This document shows positions 52,642 through 61,680 of a DNA stretch of 64,000 nt, in pieces (the stretch's first letter is position 1; each line of letters starts with the position of its first letter). This DNA is from Acidobacteriota bacterium (GTDB lineage: Bacteria; Acidobacteriota; Vicinamibacteria; Vicinamibacterales; UBA8438): positions 27,354-91,353 of the forward strand of contig VXME01000058.1 in the NCBI GenBank assembly GCA_009861545.1, in the 5' to 3' direction. The notes under the pieces were generated by a model that did not search any database, was not told where the DNA came from, and worked only from the letters and a program-made list of their open reading frames with translations. Position numbers and translations under genes: made by a program.

Positions 52642-53996
52642 AGTCAGGCCACCTGTTCGAGTCCGCCGCGCCGGACCGGCGCGCCGTCGAGGCGCCGCTC
52701 GCGGAGCGGATGCGCCCGCGGACCTTCGAGGAGCTCGTGGGCCAGCAGGAGCTGCTGGCGCCCGGTCGGCCGCTGCGCGCCGCGATCGAGCGCGACGCCC
52801 TGCAATCGATCATCCTCTGGGGTCCGCCGGGCACCGGCAAGACGACCATCGCGCGCCTGATCGCCACGGTCACCCGCGCCCATTTCATCGCCTTCAGCGC
52901 CGTCCTGTCCGGCATCAAGGACATCAAGGCGGTGATGGCCGAGGCCCAGGCGGCGCGCCGCGAGCTCGCACGGCGCACGATCCTGTTCGTGGACGAGATC
53001 CACCGCTTCAACAAGGCGCAGCAGGATGCCTTTCTGCCCCGCGTCGAGGCGGGCGACATCGCGCTGATCGGCGCCACCACCGAGAACCCGTCGTTCGAGG
53101 TCAACGCGGCGCTGCTGTCGCGTTCCAAGGTCTTCGTGCTGCAGCCGCTGGCGACGGACGAGACGGCGGCCATCCTACGACGGGCGGTCGCGGATTCCGA
53201 ACGCGGCCTCGGCTCGACCGGGGTCGCGGCGGACGACGACGCCCTCGCGGCCATCGCGCGCCACGCCAGCGGGGACGCGCGCGTGGCGCTCAACCTGCTG
53301 GAGCTGGCCGCCACCCTGGCCGGCTCCGGACGCATCGACCGGGAGCTGCTGGCGCGAGCCATCCAGAAGCGCGCCCTGCTCTACGACAAGTCGGGCGACG
53401 AGCACTTCAACCTGATCTCGGCGCTGCACAAGTCGCTGCGCAACAGCGATCCGGACGCCGGAGTCTACTGGCTGGCGCGCATGATCGAGGCGGGCGAGGA
53501 GCCTCTGTACATCGCGCGGCGTCTCGTGCGCTTCGCCTCCGAGGACGTCGGAAACGCCGACCCGAACGCCCTTGCGGTAGCGGTCGCGGCCAAGGAGGCG
53601 GTGCACTTCATCGGCATGCCGGAGGGCAACACCGCGCTGGCGCAGGCCGTCACCTATCTCGCCACCGCGCCCAAGAGCAACGCCGTCTACGCCGCGTACA
53701 ACCGGGCCGCGGCCGACGCGCACGAGCAGGTGGCGGAGCCGGTCCCCCTGCACCTGCGCAACGCGCCGACCCGGCTGATGAAAGAACAGGGCTACGGGGA
53801 CGGGTACGCCTACGCGCACGACGATCCGGACGGCGTCACCGGCATGGACTGTCTGCCCCCCGCGCTCGCCGGCCGCCGGTACTACCGGCCGACCACCCGG
53901 GGATACGAGAAGGAAGTCGCCCGCCGGCTCGACGCGTGGCGGGCGCTGAAGCGCGCGAAGGGGCAAACCACCCCCGCGCGGACGGAGGAGCCGTAG
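52638..53996 (+). CDS. rarA: Replication-associated recombination ATPase RarA/MgsA
   Basis: 452 residues, AAA+ clamp-loader-like. Walker [11 protein letters not shown] (about 61-70), Walker B F-V-D119-E120, sensor [12 protein letters not shown], and the RarA-specific C-terminal half ([44 protein letters not shown]). It acts at stalled forks. The ATG at 52638 is fixed by the overlap with the methyltransferase gene; the open frame to 52041 is a shadow. Confidence 0.95.
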   Translation: MKSGHLFESAAPDRRAVEAPLAERMRPRTFEELVGQQELLAPGRPLRAAIERDALQSIILWGPPGTGKTTIARLIATVTRAHFIAFSAVLSGIKDIKAVMAEAQAARRELARRTILFVDEIHRFNKAQQDAFLPRVEAGDIALIGATTENPSFEVNAALLSRSKVFVLQPLATDETAAILRRAVADSERGLGSTGVAADDDALAAIARHASGDARVALNLLELAATLAGSGRIDRELLARAIQKRALLYDKSGDEHFNLISALHKSLRNSDPDAGVYWLARMIEAGEEPLYIARRLVRFASEDVGNADPNALAVAVAAKEAVHFIGMPEGNTALAQAVTYLATAPKSNAVYAAYNRAAADAHEQVAEPVPLHLRNAPTRLMKEQGYGDGYAYAHDDPDGVTGMDCLPPALAGRRYYRPTTRGYEKEVARRLDAWRALKRAKGQTTPARTEEP

Positions 53997-53998
53997 CC

Positions 53999-54169
53999 GT
54001 GCCGGGAATGCTCTACTACGCGGGCCGCGGGCTGCAGCTCCTCGGGATGTGGCTGCTGCTCGTCTCCATCGTCACCGCCGGGCCGCTCGGGCCAAGCCCG
54101 CGTCTGTTCGGCGCCGGCGTCGCCGCCTTCGTCGCCGGCTGGTTCCTCGTGAAGCGGACGGCGGGATAG
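53999..54169 (+). CDS. Small two-span membrane protein
   Basis: 56 residues, too short for most gene finders. A GTG start follows GGAGGAGCCGTAGCC. Residues reading GRGLQLLGMWLLLVSIVTAG and FGAGVAAFVAGWFLVKR form two membrane helices. It is three bases after the rarA stop and so likely co-transcribed. Short proteins of this shape are common next to housekeeping operons in this phylum; function unknown. Confidence 0.7.
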   Translation: MPGMLYYAGRGLQLLGMWLLLVSIVTAGPLGPSPRLFGAGVAAFVAGWFLVKRTAG

Positions 54170-54223
54170 AGGCCGGCCCCGGTCCCCGCGAGCCCGTGGG
54201 GGAGGCCGGCCGCGGGAACGCGG

Positions 54224-55924
54224 TCAGTCGCGCAGGGCGAACGTCGACAGGGAACTGCCGGCGATGACCGCGACGTACTGTCTGCCGTCCACCTCGTAGG
54301 TCATCGGGCCGTTGACGATCTGGCCGCCCAGGCCGACCCGCCACAACAGATCGCCGGTGCGGGCGTCCAGGGCCTGAAAGTAGCCGGAACGGGCGCCGGT
54401 GAACAGCAGGTCCGAGGCGGTGGTGAGGATGCCGCTGCTCGTGACGTCGGTCATTTCGAACTTCCACCGCGTCTCGCCGGTCAGCGCGTCGAGCGCCACC
54501 ACCGCTCCGCTCCCGGCGGCGGCCGTCCAGGTGTTGACGGGCCCACGGGTCAGCCCCGGCACGGTGGGGGCGTCGGGCACCGGCTCGGCCGTCCTCGGCC
54601 GCCCGCCGACGAACGGACGCCCCGGCGCATACTCCTGCGGCTGCGCGTCGAAGACGGACGCATACGACTCCCAGGCCGGGACGTACATCATCTCCGTCCG
54701 TGGACTGTAGGACGGCGAGTACCAGTTCGTCCCCCCCTGAACCCCGGGGTAGGTGGGCGCCCCGGGCGGCTGGGGCGTCTCGATCGGCCTACCGTTGTCG
54801 TCGAGTCCCTCCGCCCAGTTCACCGTCACGAACGGCTGCCCGGTCAGGAAACGGCCCGTCTCCCGGTCCAGCACGTAGTAGAAGCCGTTGCGATTGGCCC
54901 ACAGCATCGCCTTCAGCTCGATGCCGTTGCGCTCGATGTCGGCCAGCACGGGGATCTGCACCGCGTCGTAGTCGTACGGGTCGTTGGGCGTGAACTGGAA
55001 GTGCCAGCGGAGCTCGCCGGTGTCGGCGTCGAGCGCCACGACCGAGTCCGAGTAGAGGTTGTCGCCGGGACGCTGGTGGCGATTGAAGTCGGGCCCCGGG
55101 TTGCCCAGGCCCCAGTACATCAAGTTCAACGCCGGGTCGTACGACCCGGTCAGCCACGCGGCTGCGCCGCCGTGCATCCATGCCTCCGGGTCGCAGTACG
55201 TCTCCGGATCCGGAGGACACTCCTCCCACGTCTCGTGCCCCGGCTCCCCCGGTCCCGGGATGGTGTGGAAGCGCCACACTTCCTCCCCGGTGGCCGCGTC
55301 CAGTGCCGTGATGAAGCCGCGGATGCCGCGGTCGCCCCCGGCCGAGCCGATGATCACCTTGTCCTCGACGACCAGCGGCGCCAGGGTGAAGGAGTAGGCC
55401 AGGTGGCGGTCCGCCAGCTCCACGTCCCAGAGCTCGGCGCCGGTCGCCGCATCGAGCGCCACCACGTGCGCATCGAGAGTGGCCATGAACACCCGGTTGC
55501 CCAGTATCGCGACGCCGCGGTTGTTCGAGCCGCAGCAGGCCCGGTGGTCGGGCGGCGTCGCGTAGCTGTAGACCCAGAAGACGCGCCCCGTCCGGGCGTC
55601 GAGGGCCACCACGTCGTTGGGCCGCTGCGTCAGGTACATCACGCCGTCCACGACCAGCGGCGTGGACTGCCACGGACCGAACACCGGCGTCTGGTACACC
55701 CACTGGAGCTGCAGGTCCCGCACGTTGGCGGCCGTCACCTGGTCCAGCTCGCTGTAGCGCTGGCTGTAGTAGGTGCCCGAGTAGGTCAGCCAGTCGGCCG
55801 GCGCCTCCGCCGCCCTGCTCAGCCGTTCGAACGACACGTCCTGCGCCGAAGGACCGGCGGCCGTCAGCCCGACCAGCACCCCGGCCACCGCGAACCGCCG
55901 CGCGGTCTCCATGCGTCGCGTCAT
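54224..55924 (-). CDS. PQQ-dependent alcohol dehydrogenase-type quinoprotein
   Basis: 566 residues, signal peptide (cleavage near PSAQD). The quinoprotein propeller carries adjacent C130-C131 (HRACCGSNNRG), the vicinal disulfide over PQQ typical of methanol/ethanol dehydrogenases, and repeated VVALDAATGAELWDV blades. No CxxCH: it passes electrons to a separate cytochrome, almost certainly the dihaem protein encoded five bases upstream (55930-56706). Family membership (alcohol dehydrogenase) is clear; the exact substrate is not. Confidence 0.9.
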   Translation of the reverse strand: MTRRMETARRFAVAGVLVGLTAAGPSAQDVSFERLSRAAEAPADWLTYSGTYYSQRYSELDQVTAANVRDLQLQWVYQTPVFGPWQSTPLVVDGVMYLTQRPNDVVALDARTGRVFWVYSYATPPDHRACCGSNNRGVAILGNRVFMATLDAHVVALDAATGAELWDVELADRHLAYSFTLAPLVVEDKVIIGSAGGDRGIRGFITALDAATGEEVWRFHTIPGPGEPGHETWEECPPDPETYCDPEAWMHGGAAAWLTGSYDPALNLMYWGLGNPGPDFNRHQRPGDNLYSDSVVALDADTGELRWHFQFTPNDPYDYDAVQIPVLADIERNGIELKAMLWANRNGFYYVLDRETGRFLTGQPFVTVNWAEGLDDNGRPIETPQPPGAPTYPGVQGGTNWYSPSYSPRTEMMYVPAWESYASVFDAQPQEYAPGRPFVGGRPRTAEPVPDAPTVPGLTRGPVNTWTAAAGSGAVVALDALTGETRWKFEMTDVTSSGILTTASDLLFTGARSGYFQALDARTGDLLWRVGLGGQIVNGPMTYEVDGRQYVAVIAGSSLSTFALRD

Positions 55925-55929
55925 TGTTT

Positions 55930-56706
55930 TCAGCCTTTCAGGGACACGAGATACGCCAGCAGATCCGCGAGCTCCGCCGCATCGAACCGATCCCCGTAAG
56001 CGGGCATCGGCGACTGCTCGATCACGCGGAACTCACGCAGGTCAACCTTGTCGAACGACCGCAGACGCGCGTCGTCGTCGAGAATCTGCACCGTGTAGGT
56101 GTCCTCGTTCAGGCGGCGGCCGGTGATACGCGCACCGTCCGCCGTCACCAGCTCCACCGGGCGATCGATGGGCCGCATCGTGCCGGTCGGGTCGAGCAGC
56201 GAGCGCCGTAGCGCGCTCAGCGTCCGGACGGAACCGATCCGCGTCAGGTCCGGCCCGGTCCGGAACCCCTGGCCCTGCAGTCGGTGGCAGCTCAGGCAGT
56301 CGCCCGCCCCCTCGAAGATCGCCCGTCCGCGGGCGGCATCGCCCAGCATGGCGACGTCGATCTCGTAGGTCATGTTGCGCAGGTAGGCGACGATGCCGGT
56401 CATCTCGGCGGTGTCGAGTTCGATGGCGAGCATCCCCGTCCCGGGAATACCGTCCCGGATGACCTGGATCAACTCGCGGTCGAGCGCCGCGCGCCGCAAC
56501 TGGCCGCTGCGCAGGTCGACCCCCGCCACGGCCGCCCCGTCCTCACCGTGGCAGGCCGCGCATTGTTCCAGGTACACGCTGCGGCCGTACTCGATGTCGG
56601 CCGGCTCGTACTCGGTGTGATCCTGCGCGTGTCCTGGCCCGATCCCGGCGACAAGACAGAAGCCCGCGCACGCGACCAGCCACCGCCCGCGAATCAATCG
56701 TTGCAT
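55930..56706 (-). CDS. Secreted dihaem cytochrome c
   Basis: 258 residues, signal peptide (cleavage near GHAQD). Two haem motifs, C49-A-A-C52-H53 and C137-L-S-C140-H141; the C-terminal part (GPDLTRIGSVRTLSALRRSLLDPT, ITGRRLNEDTYTVQILD, FRVIEQSPMPAYG) matches the planctomycete/acidobacterial haem-binding domain. It probably accepts electrons from the PQQ enzyme immediately downstream. M157-range Met-Pro may serve as ligand. Confidence 0.9.
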   Translation of the reverse strand: MQRLIRGRWLVACAGFCLVAGIGPGHAQDHTEYEPADIEYGRSVYLEQCAACHGEDGAAVAGVDLRSGQLRRAALDRELIQVIRDGIPGTGMLAIELDTAEMTGIVAYLRNMTYEIDVAMLGDAARGRAIFEGAGDCLSCHRLQGQGFRTGPDLTRIGSVRTLSALRRSLLDPTGTMRPIDRPVELVTADGARITGRRLNEDTYTVQILDDDARLRSFDKVDLREFRVIEQSPMPAYGDRFDAAELADLLAYLVSLKG

Positions 56707-56757
56707 GGGATTTCCTCTGGCGCATTGTAGATCCGGCCGCGCGCAACGCGGCGGGGC

Positions 56758-58578
56758 TCACGGATCGGTGGTCCCGGCGGACGCCGGGGGGCGCAAGCGG
56801 GTCTCGACCCGCATGCGCTCGTCCGTGGCCGCGGCGAAGAACGGCTCCCACTGCCGGCGGATCGCATCCAGCTTCGCCACGTGATCGGGATTGGCCTCGC
56901 GCCCGTTCCTGACGACGTACGCGAACGCCTGCCGGTGGACGCGCGGCGATTCGTCGGCGCTCGGCACGCGGGGGCCTTCGACCTCGATGATGTCCGCTAT
57001 CAACACCTCGCGCCTCGTGCCGTTGAACGTCACCCCCACCTGCGGCGATCCGGCGCTGCGGGCGGGCGGCATGGCGTTGGTCGGCGCCTCGACGTAGAAG
57101 AACGCCGGCACCTCGTGGTCGTGGCGCAGACCCATCGCGTACTGGTCGAGCGCGCTGTAGCCCTCGACCGCGGCCACCGTGCGGAACGCCCCGCCGCCGA
57201 GGTCCTCGATGTCGTTGCCCTCCATCACCGACGCGTCGCTGTCGACGAAGAAGCTCCAGTGCGCCTGTTGCCGGCCGAGCAGCGCCGACGACCGCTCCCG
57301 GTCGTGATCGCTGAAGTCCAGGAAGGCGAGCCAGCGATGGCCGGTCTCATGGCCGAGCAGGCTCAGCGTGGTGTTCTCGCGGTTCACCTTCTTCTCCGGG
57401 TCGTCGGAGTACTTGCCGAGCCAGCCCATGACGACGATGCTGGTCAGCGTGTCGCTGCCGAAGTCGGCCGGAATGTCGTATACGGCCTGCCCGATGCCCT
57501 GGATCCGGTTGCCGATGGTGATCTCGTAGGCGAAGGCATCGAAGAGCACGGGCTGGTCGGTCCAGATGACGATCTGATCGTAGGCGTCCGGGTGGGTCTG
57601 CAGAAACTTCCGGGCCACCGCCACCGTGTCGAGCTCGCCCCGCAACGCGAAGCGTTCGCCCACCGCCGCGGCTCCGCCCGCCGCCCCCGCCGCAGCGCTC
57701 AGATCGACCGACTCGAACGCCGTGGTGCGCCCCGGGGAAAGGCCGACGATGGCCTCGCCGAGCCCCACATCCGGATCGAACGTCATCTCGATCGCGCCGG
57801 TCGACAGCAGGCTCACCTGCACCGTGGTCGTGCTCTGCGATTCGAACCCCGGCACGTCGCACCAGGTCACGGTGGCCGCGTCGGCGCCGGATTGCGAATA
57901 GACCGTGCCGCCGACCGACGGATCGAGGTCGGCGAGAAACGGCGCGACGCGCGGCGGTCCCGACAGCAGGCGGGACACGCCGCGGGCCGTGCTGGCGCTG
58001 TCGCCCTCCTCGAACGTGATGTTGCCGTCGGAGTTGACGAACGCGCCGTCATGGGTCGTCGCATAGAAAGGGAAATCGAACGACAGCGCCAGCGGAGCGC
58101 TGTCGTCGTCGTCCAGCGTCAGGGCGTCCCCCAGCGACGAGCGCCAGGCAGCGGTCCCCAGGTACTCCACGTCGTAACCGCCGTCGTCGTTCGCGGCGAA
58201 CCGCAGGGTGACGTCCCGCAGGTCGTAGATGTTCGAGGCGCGGAACAGATCGCCCTCGTCCTGCAGCACCGCGATCTCGCCCTGGTCCTCGTTCGACCCG
58301 GCCGCGGACACCGGCCGCAGAAGTCCCCGCTCCACCGCGGACCGGTGGTTCCAGATGCTGTCGAGCACGCCCCAACGCGCGCCGTCGTCGATGAATCCGG
58401 ACCGCTTGCCGGCTTCGACGGGCAGCAGGCTCGGGGGGATTGCGTTCCGGACGGTGGTCGGGGACGGTGCAGCGGGGCAGGGATTCTGCGCGACGGCCGA
58501 ATCGGGCGAGCCGGCGGCGACTCCCGCCGCGAACAGGACCATCCTCGCCGCCCCCCGCACGCATGGCGTACACCGCAT
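56758..58578 (-). CDS. Secreted metallopeptidase-like protein with nidogen-like domain
   Basis: 606 residues, signal peptide (cleavage near AVAQN). Residues about 160-310 look nidogen-like (LSFDFPFYATTHDGAFVNSDGNITFEEGD, FLADLDPSVGGTVYSQSG, VTWCDVPGFESQ). Then a zinc metallopeptidase core with H410-E-T-G-H414 in SLLGHETGHRWLAFLDF. The order suggests a surface or secreted protease with a glycan/protein-binding front end. GGGAG before the ATG. It lies 16 bp after the TonB receptor gene and 51 bp before the cytochrome, all on the same strand. Confidence 0.85.
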   Translation of the reverse strand: MRCTPCVRGAARMVLFAAGVAAGSPDSAVAQNPCPAAPSPTTVRNAIPPSLLPVEAGKRSGFIDDGARWGVLDSIWNHRSAVERGLLRPVSAAGSNEDQGEIAVLQDEGDLFRASNIYDLRDVTLRFAANDDGGYDVEYLGTAAWRSSLGDALTLDDDDSAPLALSFDFPFYATTHDGAFVNSDGNITFEEGDSASTARGVSRLLSGPPRVAPFLADLDPSVGGTVYSQSGADAATVTWCDVPGFESQSTTTVQVSLLSTGAIEMTFDPDVGLGEAIVGLSPGRTTAFESVDLSAAAGAAGGAAAVGERFALRGELDTVAVARKFLQTHPDAYDQIVIWTDQPVLFDAFAYEITIGNRIQGIGQAVYDIPADFGSDTLTSIVVMGWLGKYSDDPEKKVNRENTTLSLLGHETGHRWLAFLDFSDHDRERSSALLGRQQAHWSFFVDSDASVMEGNDIEDLGGGAFRTVAAVEGYSALDQYAMGLRHDHEVPAFFYVEAPTNAMPPARSAGSPQVGVTFNGTRREVLIADIIEVEGPRVPSADESPRVHRQAFAYVVRNGREANPDHVAKLDAIRRQWEPFFAAATDERMRVETRLRPPASAGTTDP

Positions 58579-58594
58579 GGCCGCTCCCGGATGG

Positions 58595-61483
58595 TCAGAA
58601 GCCGAGCCGGAAGCCGACGCGCAGCAGGCTCGGGTTCATTATCTCCAACGTCCTGCCCGGACCGGTCGGGCCCTCGGCCGTGCCCACGTCGTACTGGCGC
58701 TTGAGCACCGTGCTCGCGTTCAGAATGTTGAACCAGTCGAGGTCCACGTTCATCGTGACGTCGTCGACCCGGAACTCCTTGCCGACCCGCAGGTCGAAGC
58801 TCCTGATGGCCGGCAACCGGTGATCGCCGACGTCGGGCGCCAGCAGCACGTCCTTGAACGCCGCCGCGTCCCGCGGATGGGCCTGGATCTCCTGGAAGTA
58901 GGGCTGCCCGAAGCCCTGCCGGATCAGCAGGTTGGCGGCGACGTTGATGCCGAACGGCGCCTCGTAGAGCCCGTTGGCCACGAACTGGAACTTCGGGCTC
59001 ACGAAATAGAAATCCGTCTTGCCGCTTCCCGACTCCCTGCTGATGACCAGGCCGCCGTCGCGCTGCGGGCTGATCGGCGACGGCGTCGGATCGATGATCG
59101 CGGCCGCCCGGTCCGTGAAGTACTCCCGGTGGTCGTTGTAGGAGTAGGCGATGCGCGCCATCCAGCGGTTGCTCAGCCGCTTCGTGAAACCGGTCTCCCA
59201 ACCCCAGTAACCCTGGTGATAGCCCTCCCGGTTGCGCTCCTCCCGGCCTCCGCCCGGGGGCAGGGCCACGCCCGGCAGCGGCGCGTAGACGTCCTGGCTG
59301 ACCGACCCGCCGCCGCCGGCCGACGGCAGCGCCGCGGTGATCGTGTCGACCACGCCATAGTCGCTGGACGCGAGTCCGAGCAGCGGCTCCCACGTCAGGT
59401 TGGTGAACCGACGGTAGGTCACCGACGCGGTCAGCGCGGAGTTGGAAATCGGCAACTCCCGATCGACGCCGAAGATGAGCTCGTGCGTCCGCGGAGAAGA
59501 GAGGTCGGAAGCCACCCGGTTGACGCTTTCGGTCGACGTCGGGTTGGCGGGATCGAAACCCTCGGCGAAGACGATCCCGTTGTCGAGAAGCAACTCGTCG
59601 CGTTGCGTCACGCCGTCGCCGTTGAAATCGATCGCCGTATAGTACACGGCCGAGTAGTCGACCGGTCCGGCGAGGGTGCTGGAAGCCCCCGCCTCCAACT
59701 GCGAGGCGAACTGCCCGTAGCTCGCCCGGACGAGCGTGTCCGACTCCTCGCCGAGCGCGTAGCTGACGCCGATACGCGGCGCCAGCATGTCGAAGACGTG
59801 CGTGTTGCGCAGGGGCGATGACGTCAGAGCGGGGAGCACGTCCGGCACCAGCGGGTTCGCCCGCCGGCTCGATTCCAGCAGCGACGCCGCCGACCGGTCG
59901 AAACGCACGCCGACGTCGATGGTCAGGCGGTCCTTCGCGATCCGGTCGCTTGCGTAGAAGCTCAGGTACCGGCCCTCCGCGTTCACGGAGGAGTCGCCGA
60001 AGATGATGGTCCGCATCAGGCCGTTGTCGGGATAGCTGTTCAGATGCAGGGAGAGCGTCCCCGTTCCGGGCCAGACCAGATCCGTCTGCACGCCGTTCCG
60101 CCGCCAGTTGAAGCCGAGCCGCAGCTCGTGGTCGCCACGGAACCAGTTGGCGTCGGCATCGATCACCGACTGCGGCCGCCACGATCGGAAATCGAGGTAG
60201 GAGTTGTGGTACACGCGGTTCACGTCGCGGTACACGTCCTTGTCGAGCCCGCCGCGGGGCGTGAGGAAGAAACCCCAGTTGTACTGCGTCGCCTTGGCGC
60301 TGACCACCAGATCGCGCCCGGCCCAGGTGGCCGTGCCGGTGAACAGGCCCGCGCCGCTGCCCCCCTGGTTCCAGGTGGTCTCGTCGGGCCGCGTCGGCCC
60401 GGCGTTGCGCCCGAGCTTGATCTTGGCCCCGTTGAAATGATTGAAACCGAGGCGCAGGCCGTCGGCGACCTGCCCCTGCACCTTCAGCGCCCGGTTGGTC
60501 AGGGTGGTGCGATCCGCGGTGTCGATGAGCGTCCGCAGCCGGATGTCGGTCTCCCCCAGCGAGCCCCAGGCCCACAGCCGATCCCTCACGAGCGGGCCGC
60601 CGACCTCGAAGCCGTAGTCGGCGTACTGCTCCATCCGGTTGCCCTTCCCGGTCTCGCCGCCGATCGACTCGGCCAGCTCCTCCGACAGGTTGCCGCGCTG
60701 CAGCCCTTCGTTGGCGAAGTAGCCGCGCAGGCTGCCGTGGTACTGGTTCGTGCCGCTCTTGAGCACCACGTCCACGGCGGCGCCCGGGGTCTGGTTCCGC
60801 ACGTCCGCCCCGCCCGTGTTGATGCGCACCTCCTGGAACTGGTCGAAGTCCCAGTAGGTCGGCGACGAGAGCGACGCCATGTCGGTGATCACCACACCGT
60901 CGAGCGTCCAGGTGTTCTCGTCGTCGCTCGCGCCCTTGGCCATGTAGATGGACTGCTGGCCCGATTCCGCCCCGCCGACGTTGACGCGGTCCACCACGAC
61001 GCCGGGAATCGTCTGCAGCACCACCCACGGGTCGCGCGCCGACGGGATCTCCTGCAGCTCCTCCACCGTCACGTGCGTATCGGTGCTCTGGCGGCGCGGG
61101 TCGATGATCGGCGCCGTGCCGGAGACCATCACCGTCTCCTCGACGCCGCCGACCTCGAGCGTTGCGACCAGCGGGGTTGCCGACGCCGCCCGCACCTGTA
61201 CGGCCGTGTCCACGAACGTGCGAAAGCCCTGCAGGGTGACGCTCGCCACGTAGGTGCCGACCGGGAGCCGCAGCAGGTGCGCCTCGCCCTGCACGTCGGT
61301 GAATACGTCGGCGCGATCCTGCGGTCCGGTAATGGTCACGGCTGCGCCCGGCAGCACCGCGCCGGTGGAGTCCTCGACGGTGATGTCGATTCGTCCGAGG
61401 TCGACCTGTGCCGCAACGGGCGACGCGAGCAGGACGAGCGCGAGCCCCGCGCCCAGATTCGGAAAGTGGATTCGCCGCTTCAT
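58595..61483 (-). CDS. TonB-dependent receptor with regulatory N-terminal domain
   Basis: 962 residues, signal peptide (cleavage near PVAAQ). Regulatory-like domain (ITVEDSTGAVLPGAAVTI), plug (VEETVMVSGTAPIIDPRRQSTDTHVTVEELQEIPSARDPWVVLQTIPGV), then the barrel with NQYHGSLRGYFANEG and the C-terminal RVGFRLGF. Likely an importer of a peptide or polymer made available by the metallopeptidase gene 16 bp downstream; inferred from synteny only. GATGGAGGCGGCGAC precedes the ATG. Confidence 0.9.
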   Translation of the reverse strand: MKRRIHFPNLGAGLALVLLASPVAAQVDLGRIDITVEDSTGAVLPGAAVTITGPQDRADVFTDVQGEAHLLRLPVGTYVASVTLQGFRTFVDTAVQVRAASATPLVATLEVGGVEETVMVSGTAPIIDPRRQSTDTHVTVEELQEIPSARDPWVVLQTIPGVVVDRVNVGGAESGQQSIYMAKGASDDENTWTLDGVVITDMASLSSPTYWDFDQFQEVRINTGGADVRNQTPGAAVDVVLKSGTNQYHGSLRGYFANEGLQRGNLSEELAESIGGETGKGNRMEQYADYGFEVGGPLVRDRLWAWGSLGETDIRLRTLIDTADRTTLTNRALKVQGQVADGLRLGFNHFNGAKIKLGRNAGPTRPDETTWNQGGSGAGLFTGTATWAGRDLVVSAKATQYNWGFFLTPRGGLDKDVYRDVNRVYHNSYLDFRSWRPQSVIDADANWFRGDHELRLGFNWRRNGVQTDLVWPGTGTLSLHLNSYPDNGLMRTIIFGDSSVNAEGRYLSFYASDRIAKDRLTIDVGVRFDRSAASLLESSRRANPLVPDVLPALTSSPLRNTHVFDMLAPRIGVSYALGEESDTLVRASYGQFASQLEAGASSTLAGPVDYSAVYYTAIDFNGDGVTQRDELLLDNGIVFAEGFDPANPTSTESVNRVASDLSSPRTHELIFGVDRELPISNSALTASVTYRRFTNLTWEPLLGLASSDYGVVDTITAALPSAGGGGSVSQDVYAPLPGVALPPGGGREERNREGYHQGYWGWETGFTKRLSNRWMARIAYSYNDHREYFTDRAAAIIDPTPSPISPQRDGGLVISRESGSGKTDFYFVSPKFQFVANGLYEAPFGINVAANLLIRQGFGQPYFQEIQAHPRDAAAFKDVLLAPDVGDHRLPAIRSFDLRVGKEFRVDDVTMNVDLDWFNILNASTVLKRQYDVGTAEGPTGPGRTLEIMNPSLLRVGFRLGF

Positions 61484-61680
61484 GTCGCCGCCTCCATCAC
61501 GTGCGCGGGAGCGGCAGATGACCGGCGCTTGGGTCCCGGCAATTCACCGCGATCCCAGATACGTCTCCGCGCATGGTAGCAGCAGATTCGTTCCACCACG
61601 AAATCTCCAAAGCGATACCGTGCTACCACGTCATCCGGCGTCCGGGCCGGACAAGTCGACGTCCGACGGCCGTTCGCCCG

